From positions 1 through 35,891 of the forward strand of contig JAHHGR010000050.1 of assembly GCA_019359725.1 (NCBI GenBank): a DNA stretch of 35,891 nucleotides, given 5' to 3'. Numbering within the stretch: the first letter of the stretch is position 1; each line of letters opens with the position of its first letter. The position numbers and the translations under genes are program-made. This DNA is from Aphanocapsa lilacina HA4352-LM1 (GTDB lineage Bacteria; Cyanobacteriota; Cyanobacteriia; Gloeobacterales; Gloeobacteraceae). Of the stretch, positions 32,420 through 35,891 are shown in pieces. The notes beneath the pieces are model-generated. The model was not told where the DNA came from, ran no database searches, and was given only the letters and a program-made list of their open reading frames with translations.

Positions 32420-32826
32420 TTGAGCGCTCTGGATACGCTGGTTTGGCCGGGTCTGGTCACCGTTGCCGCGCTGGTGGTCTACTATGGCCTTTCGTTGAAT
32501 GTCGGCCGCGCCCGTGTCCGCTACGGCGTCGCACCACCCAAGACCAACGGCAGTCCCGACTTCGAGCGGGTGTTGCGCGCCCAGGAGAACACCACCGAGC
32601 AACTGGTGCTGTTCCTGCCGTCGCTATGGCTGTACGCGCTGTTTGTCAATCCGCTGTGGGCAGCCGTCCTGGGTAGTGTCTGGATTGTCGGGCGGGTGCT
32701 ATACGCGCTGGCTACTACGAGGCTCCCGAGCGGCGCAGCCCCGGCTTTGCCGTCTCCGCCGTCGCCACGCTCATTTTGCTGGGCGGCGCGCTGGTGGGAC
32801 TGTTGCAGCGGCTGGTGCTTCTGTGA
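32420..32826 (+). pseudogene. MAPEG-family membrane protein with a 1-base frameshift
   Basis: The frame from 32420 encodes a MAPEG protein (glutathione- and eicosanoid-linked membrane proteins, about 130 residues): PDFERVLRAQENTTEQLVLF and WIVGRVLYAL are family blocks. After ALA the frame becomes random Arg/Ser/Pro/Cys. Adding one G in the run at 32709-32711 restores GYYEAPERRSPGFAVSAVAT and a last hydrophobic helix, ending at TGA 32824-32826, exactly as expected for the family. So it is a 1-base deletion in a short G run, which is either decay or a base-calling error. As read, the protein is 145 residues with a scrambled last helix. Confidence 0.88.
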
Positions 32827-32837
32827 CCTGCCGATGA

Positions 32838-33086
32838 TCGCTTATCGCCTTTACTAGAAGCGGCGGCTACGCACCGGTGGGCGAGAAACTGCCTGCCCTC
32901 AGTCCGCCGACCCTGATCCTCTGGGGCGAAAACGACCGCATCCTCGATCCACCCGACGCCCACAAGTTTCACAAAGCGCTCCCCGGTAGCCGCCTGGTTT
33001 GGATACAAAATTGCGGCCACGTGCCGCATCTAGAAAAGCCGCAGGTGACCGCCGGGGCGATCGAACAATTTGCTGGAGGCGACTAG
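32838..33086 (+). pseudogene. C-terminal remnant of an alpha/beta hydrolase
   Basis: The frame directly after a TGA (32835-32837) reads SLIAFTRSGGYAPVGEKL and then the typical C-terminal quarter of an alpha/beta hydrolase: TLILWGENDRIL (acid residue) and NCGHVPHLEKP (catalytic His). The first 200 or so residues, including the nucleophile, are not present upstream; MAPEG coding sequence lies there. So it is a truncated gene, probably left by a deletion, not a functional enzyme. GTG 32877 could start a 69-residue peptide. Its TAG overlaps the stop of rpsR. Confidence 0.85.
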
Positions 33087-33307
33087 CCTTCCTGGTTGAC
33101 AAAGGGCAACAGGGCCAGCAATCGGGCGCGCTTGATGGCCACGGTTAGATCGCGCTGCTGCTTGGCCGTCAATCCGGTAATTCGCCGGGGCAGAATCTTG
33201 CCGCGCTCGGTGATGAACTTGCGCAGCAAATCCACTTCCTTGTAGTCAATCTTGTCCTTGGGCGGGACCGGTGAAACCCGCTTGCCGCGATATCCAAACG
33301 ACGTCAT
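33083..33307 (-). CDS. rpsR: Ribosomal protein S18
   Basis: A 74-residue small-subunit ribosomal protein that sits on the platform and binds S6. The S18 block [20 protein letters not shown] and [20 protein letters not shown] (about 18-61, cited as two parts) is unmistakable. It follows rpmG by 2 bases on the minus strand, the usual cyanobacterial rpmG-rpsR pair. The 3' end overlaps the hydrolase remnant in CTAG. Confidence 0.97.
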   Translation of the reverse strand: MTSFGYRGKRVSPVPPKDKIDYKEVDLLRKFITERGKILPRRITGLTAKQQRDLTVAIKRARLLALLPFVNQEG

Positions 33308-33309
33308 GG

Positions 33310-33501
33310 TTATTTGGTCTCTTTATGTACGGTGTGCTTGTTGCAATTGGGGCAGAATTTCTTCAGCTCCATGCGCCCGGTCGTGTTGCGCTTGTTTTTG
33401 GTGGTGGTGTAGCGCGAGACGCCGGGCCGGCGCTTGGCCGTATTCGTCCGACACTCGGTACATTCCAGGGTAATAATGATGCGGGCACCAGGCTTCGCCA
33501 T
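33310..33501 (-). CDS. rpmG: Ribosomal protein L33
   Basis: A 63-residue large-subunit ribosomal protein with the zinc-binding (C+) form: ECTECRTN and FCPNCNKHT give four Cys. The motif [19 protein letters not shown] is the family core. AGAGGACTG lies upstream of ATG 33501. It is the first gene of the rpmG-rpsR operon and divergent from amt, with about 260 bases between. Confidence 0.97.
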   Translation of the reverse strand: MAKPGARIIITLECTECRTNTAKRRPGVSRYTTTKNKRNTTGRMELKKFCPNCNKHTVHKETK

Positions 33502-33653
33502 CGAACAGTCCTCTTTTTTCTTTGCGCGATCTCTAATTATTCCACAAAGTTCACCCGATCGAAAAGCCCCTGTCCGCGCTTCGTTCGAGCAGTCGGCCTT
33601 TATCCAGTTGTGTTGCCGCTTCTTAATACGTTATTTCATAGAAATTTATCCAT

Positions 33654-33667
33654 GTAGTCATTGATAC
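33654..33667 (+). promoter_or_regulatory. NtcA-type binding site upstream of amt
   Basis: GTA-GTCATTGA-TAC is a perfect GTA-N8-TAC, the consensus site of NtcA, the cyanobacterial global nitrogen regulator. It lies 92 bases before the amt start codon. NtcA-activated promoters have a -10 box about 20-24 bases further; TTAACT at 33690-33695 starts at 22 bases but matches only weakly. This suggests activation of amt under nitrogen limitation. Confidence 0.72.
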
Positions 33668-33758
33668 AAATGAGTTGCGGCGGATTCGCTTAACTCTCCT
33701 TATTCGCCAACCGGCTGAGCTTTTCAGTGGGCGTGATCTCGATCTGGGGAGAATGTGA

Positions 33759-35189
33759 ATGAAATGTAAATGGAAATGGGGATTGGGCACGCTGGTAGCG
33801 GCTCTCGCCACTGCCGCCCCGGCGTTTGCCCAGGACGCGCCAAAAATTGACACCGGCGATACTGCCTGGGTGTTGGTTTCGGCCGCGCTGGTGCTGCTGA
33901 TGACTCCCGGCCTGGCCTTTTTCTACGGCGGGTTGGTGCGAGGCAAGAACGCACTGAACACTTTGATGATGAGTTTTGTCGCCCTTGGGGTGATCGCGCT
34001 TGTCTGGACGCTGGTGGGTTACTCGATCGCTTTTGGACCCGGCAACGGTTACTTTGGCAGCTTCAGCTGGCTCGGTCTCAACGGAGTCGGCCAGGAACCC
34101 AATGCCGCCCAGGCTGCAACGGTTCCGCACCTAGCGTTCATGATTTTTCAGATGATGTTTGCTGTGATCACTCCGGCGCTCATTTCAGGCGCGATCGTCG
34201 ATCGCATGAAGTTCAAGACTTATGTCGTGTTCATCATGCTCTGGTCGGTCGTGGTGTACTCGCCGATAGCGCACTGGGTCTGGTCGCTGGGTAATCCGGA
34301 TCCGACCGACCCGACCAAAATGCTTCCCGGTTGGCTTGGAGCCATCGGGGCGCTCGACTTTGCGGGCGGCACGGTGGTGCACCTGACCGCGGGCATCTCG
34401 GCACTGGTGGCGGCGATCATTCTTGGTCCGCGCAAGGGTTTCCCCAACCAGCCGATGACTCCCCACAACGTGCCTTTTGTGCTGTTGGGAGCGGGGCTGT
34501 TGTGGTTCGGCTGGTTCGGCTTCAACGCCGGTTCGGCGCTCGCCGCGGGCGGCCTCGCCTCGCTGGCCTTTGTCACAACCAATGTCGCCACGGCGGCGGC
34601 CGTGTCCACCTGGCTTTTACTTGACACCTTTATCGGCGGCAAGCCGACGGCCGTCGGTGCGGCCACCGGTGCGGTCGTCGGTCTGGTGGCGATCACTCCG
34701 GCGGCGGGTTTTGTCAGCCCGCTTTCTTCGATCGCCATCGGCGGCACCGCTGCGATTATCTGCTTTGGCGCCATTCAGCTAAAGAAAAAGCTTAACTACG
34801 ACGATTCGCTCGACGTGTTTGCCTGCCACGGCATGGGCGGTCTGACCGGCGCTATTCTCACCGGCGTGTTTGCTGACAAATCGCTCAATTCCCTGGGTGA
34901 TAACGGCTTGCTCCTGGGCAATGGTGCGCAGCTTGTCGAGCAGTTGATTGGTGTCGGTGCCACCGCCGTTTATGCGGCGGTCTGCACGGCGGTCATTTTG
35001 CTGGCGCTCAAGTTCACCCTGGGCTTGCGCCCGAGCGAGGAAGCCGAACAGGAGGGCCTCGACACCACCGAGCACGGCGAGGAAGCCTACACCGGTTCAA
35101 TCGGTGGTCTTGGTGCGATGGAAGAAGACATCGCTTCTTCCACCCAGGGCCAGGGTTTCACCCGACCGGCGACCCAACAGCAAGAATAG
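33759..35189 (+). CDS. amt: Ammonium transporter, Amt family
   Basis: A 476-residue Amt/Rh-family channel for ammonium uptake through the plasma membrane. It has a cleavable signal peptide (ending AFAQ near residue 25) and 11 membrane helices. The family signatures are visible: FFYGGLVRGKN, DFAGGTVVHLTAG, and the twin pore His in SPIAHWVW and DVFACHGMGG. The C-terminal tail is long and acidic (SEEAEQEGLDTTEHGEEAY) and may be the regulatory part seen by PII. GGGGAG lies 8 bases before ATG 33759. An NtcA-type box sits upstream and an intrinsic terminator follows. Confidence 0.96.
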   Translation: MKCKWKWGLGTLVAALATAAPAFAQDAPKIDTGDTAWVLVSAALVLLMTPGLAFFYGGLVRGKNALNTLMMSFVALGVIALVWTLVGYSIAFGPGNGYFGSFSWLGLNGVGQEPNAAQAATVPHLAFMIFQMMFAVITPALISGAIVDRMKFKTYVVFIMLWSVVVYSPIAHWVWSLGNPDPTDPTKMLPGWLGAIGALDFAGGTVVHLTAGISALVAAIILGPRKGFPNQPMTPHNVPFVLLGAGLLWFGWFGFNAGSALAAGGLASLAFVTTNVATAAAVSTWLLLDTFIGGKPTAVGAATGAVVGLVAITPAAGFVSPLSSIAIGGTAAIICFGAIQLKKKLNYDDSLDVFACHGMGGLTGAILTGVFADKSLNSLGDNGLLLGNGAQLVEQLIGVGATAVYAAVCTAVILLALKFTLGLRPSEEAEQEGLDTTEHGEEAYTGSIGGLGAMEEDIASSTQGQGFTRPATQQQE

Positions 35190-35212
35190 TTTTTTTGGCA
35201 ACTGACTTGCCC

Positions 35213-35240
35213 GCCCCCTTTGCCAGGGGGCATTTTTTTT
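35213..35240 (+). terminator. Intrinsic terminator after amt
   Basis: GCCCCCT (35213-35219) pairs with AGGGGGC (35225-35231) around TTGCC, followed by A and eight T (35233-35240). Confidence 0.92.
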
Positions 35241-35422
35241 GAACGAATCGCGGTGGGGCGGCAGGGTTCGGGGGGTGCTCTTTGGCTGTTGGCTTGGCAC
35301 GCGAGTTTGGGTCGCGAGAGGTGGAACCCGCTGGAGGACTTATCGGCGCGGTGGGAACGAGAATTGGTGGGTGCGCTGGACTTATTCTTCTTCAGTCGGC
35401 ATGCACCCTTGAAAGTGGGCAT

Positions 35423-35891
35423 CTATTCGATCAGGCGCTGTTTGTAGCTCTGGACGGTGTTGGCCAACAGCATCGTCACCGTCATCGGTCCGACGCCCCG
35501 CGGCACCGGGGTGATCGCCGCAGCCACCTCGCGCACAGAATCAAAATCGACGTCGCCCACCAGGCGGCTGTTGCCCTCGTAGTCGGTGAAGCGGTTGATG
35601 CCCACGTCGATGACCACCGCCCCGGGCCGGACCATGGCGGCGGTCACCAGCTCCGGCCGCCCGGCCGCCACCACCAGCACGTCCGCCATCTGGGTGATGG
35701 CGGCCAGATCCGCCGTGCGCGAGTGGGCGGTGATCACGGTCGCGTCTTTTTCAAGCAGCATCAGGGCGACGGGCAGCGCGTAAAGCTCGGCGGCGCGGGC
35801 GCGCCACAACTCGTCACGGATGGTGCGGGTGCGCTCGGTGGCCACCAGCGCCATCAATTGGGCCACCTCGTTGTCGAGGGCGTAGCCGCGG
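35423..35891 (-). CDS. folD: FolD-like methylene-THF dehydrogenase/cyclohydrolase, C-terminal part
   Basis: The 156 C-terminal residues of a FolD-like protein (5' end outside the window). FolD interconverts methylene-, methenyl- and formyl-tetrahydrofolate. The C-terminal half is classical: [35 protein letters not shown] and the signature [16 protein letters not shown]. The part before it is not: where FolD has the NAD(P)-binding VVGRSxxVGxP loop, this protein reads [11 protein letters not shown] directly before [12 protein letters not shown], and the preceding 30 residues are a charged helix ([20 protein letters not shown]). No other frame restores the usual sequence. It may be an atypical member; the gene symbol is given with caution. 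Confidence 0.75.
   Translation of the reverse strand, partial: RGYALDNEVAQLMALVATERTRTIRDELWRARAAELYALPVALMLLEKDATVITAHSRTADLAAITQMADVLVVAAGRPELVTAAMVRPGAVVIDVGINRFTDYEGNSRLVGDVDFDSVREVAAAITPVPRGVGPMTVTMLLANTVQSYKQRLIE

Noticed and set aside
35220..35447. 75-codon frame between amt and folD
   Set aside because: It begins inside the amt terminator and overlaps folD; no motif supports it.
1..35891. CRISPR arrays, rRNA, full-length insertion sequences or prophage genes
   Set aside because: No regularly spaced repeats, rRNA-like blocks, transposase or phage structural genes were seen on reading the window.

Overview
The window looks like the chromosome of a GC-rich cyanobacterium, most likely Gloeobacter or a close relative (inference; no database was searched). 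The evidence is cyanobacterial housekeeping genes: psbK of photosystem II, petC-petA of the cytochrome b6f complex, hemJ, a cyAbrB-type regulator, the TerB/Mo-nitro_C protein family, an rpmG-rpsR pair, and an ammonium transporter preceded by a perfect NtcA-type box. I noticed no HIP1 octamers, which are frequent in most other cyanobacteria.

Layout. 1-2.5 kb: the 3' end of an unrecognised gene, the very short psbK between two perfect hairpins, a TerB/Mo-nitro_C protein and an alpha/beta hydrolase. 2.5-6 kb: a membrane-anchored beta-propeller protein and an EF-G-like GTPase. 6-7.7 kb: a DJ-1/PfpI gene broken by a 129-bp MITE, a mostly non-coding stretch, then cyAbrB. 8-12.2 kb: small membrane proteins, an O-methyltransferase, an Asp/Asn hydroxylase-like protein, gluconokinase, Dps, galE and tRNA-Ala(CGC). 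12.3-15.3 kb: DUF362, a Tat-exported aldo/keto reductase, a Uma2-type protein and a GNAT acetyltransferase. 15.3-17.1 kb: a translationally coupled queC-queE-queD-like operon for 7-deazaguanine (preQ0) synthesis. 17.3-19.5 kb: petC-petA and a convergent hemJ, separated by a strong terminator. 19.7-24 kb: a PP2C phosphatase, a frameshifted TPR-PDZ-metzincin protease, a MOSC protein and a secreted protein. 24.1-27.9 kb: a compact set of acyl-CoA dehydrogenase-like protein, PIG-L deacetylase, NodS-like methyltransferase and a convergent family-2 glycosyltransferase. 28-33.1 kb: a SnoaL-like protein, a YhcG-type nuclease, an NCS2-like permease, a pentapeptide-repeat protein, and a decaying stretch with a frameshifted MAPEG gene and the tail of an alpha/beta hydrolase. 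33.1-35.9 kb: rpsR and rpmG, amt with its NtcA box, and the 3' part of an unusual folD.

Most genes are ordinary metabolism and photosynthesis. The points most worth a second look are: the ACAD/PIG-L/methyltransferase/glycosyltransferase set as a possible uncharacterised glycoconjugate pathway; the MITE with 12-bp target duplication whose insertion kept the frame but brought in a stop codon; the metzincin protease split by a frameshift; the QueD-like protein without its catalytic residues; the Trp at the expected mature N-terminus of cytochrome f; and a perfect 32-bp palindrome inside the PIG-L gene. Several intact-looking proteins have lost a family-defining catalytic residue, and two genes carry single frameshifts. 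The latter could be real decay or base-calling errors.
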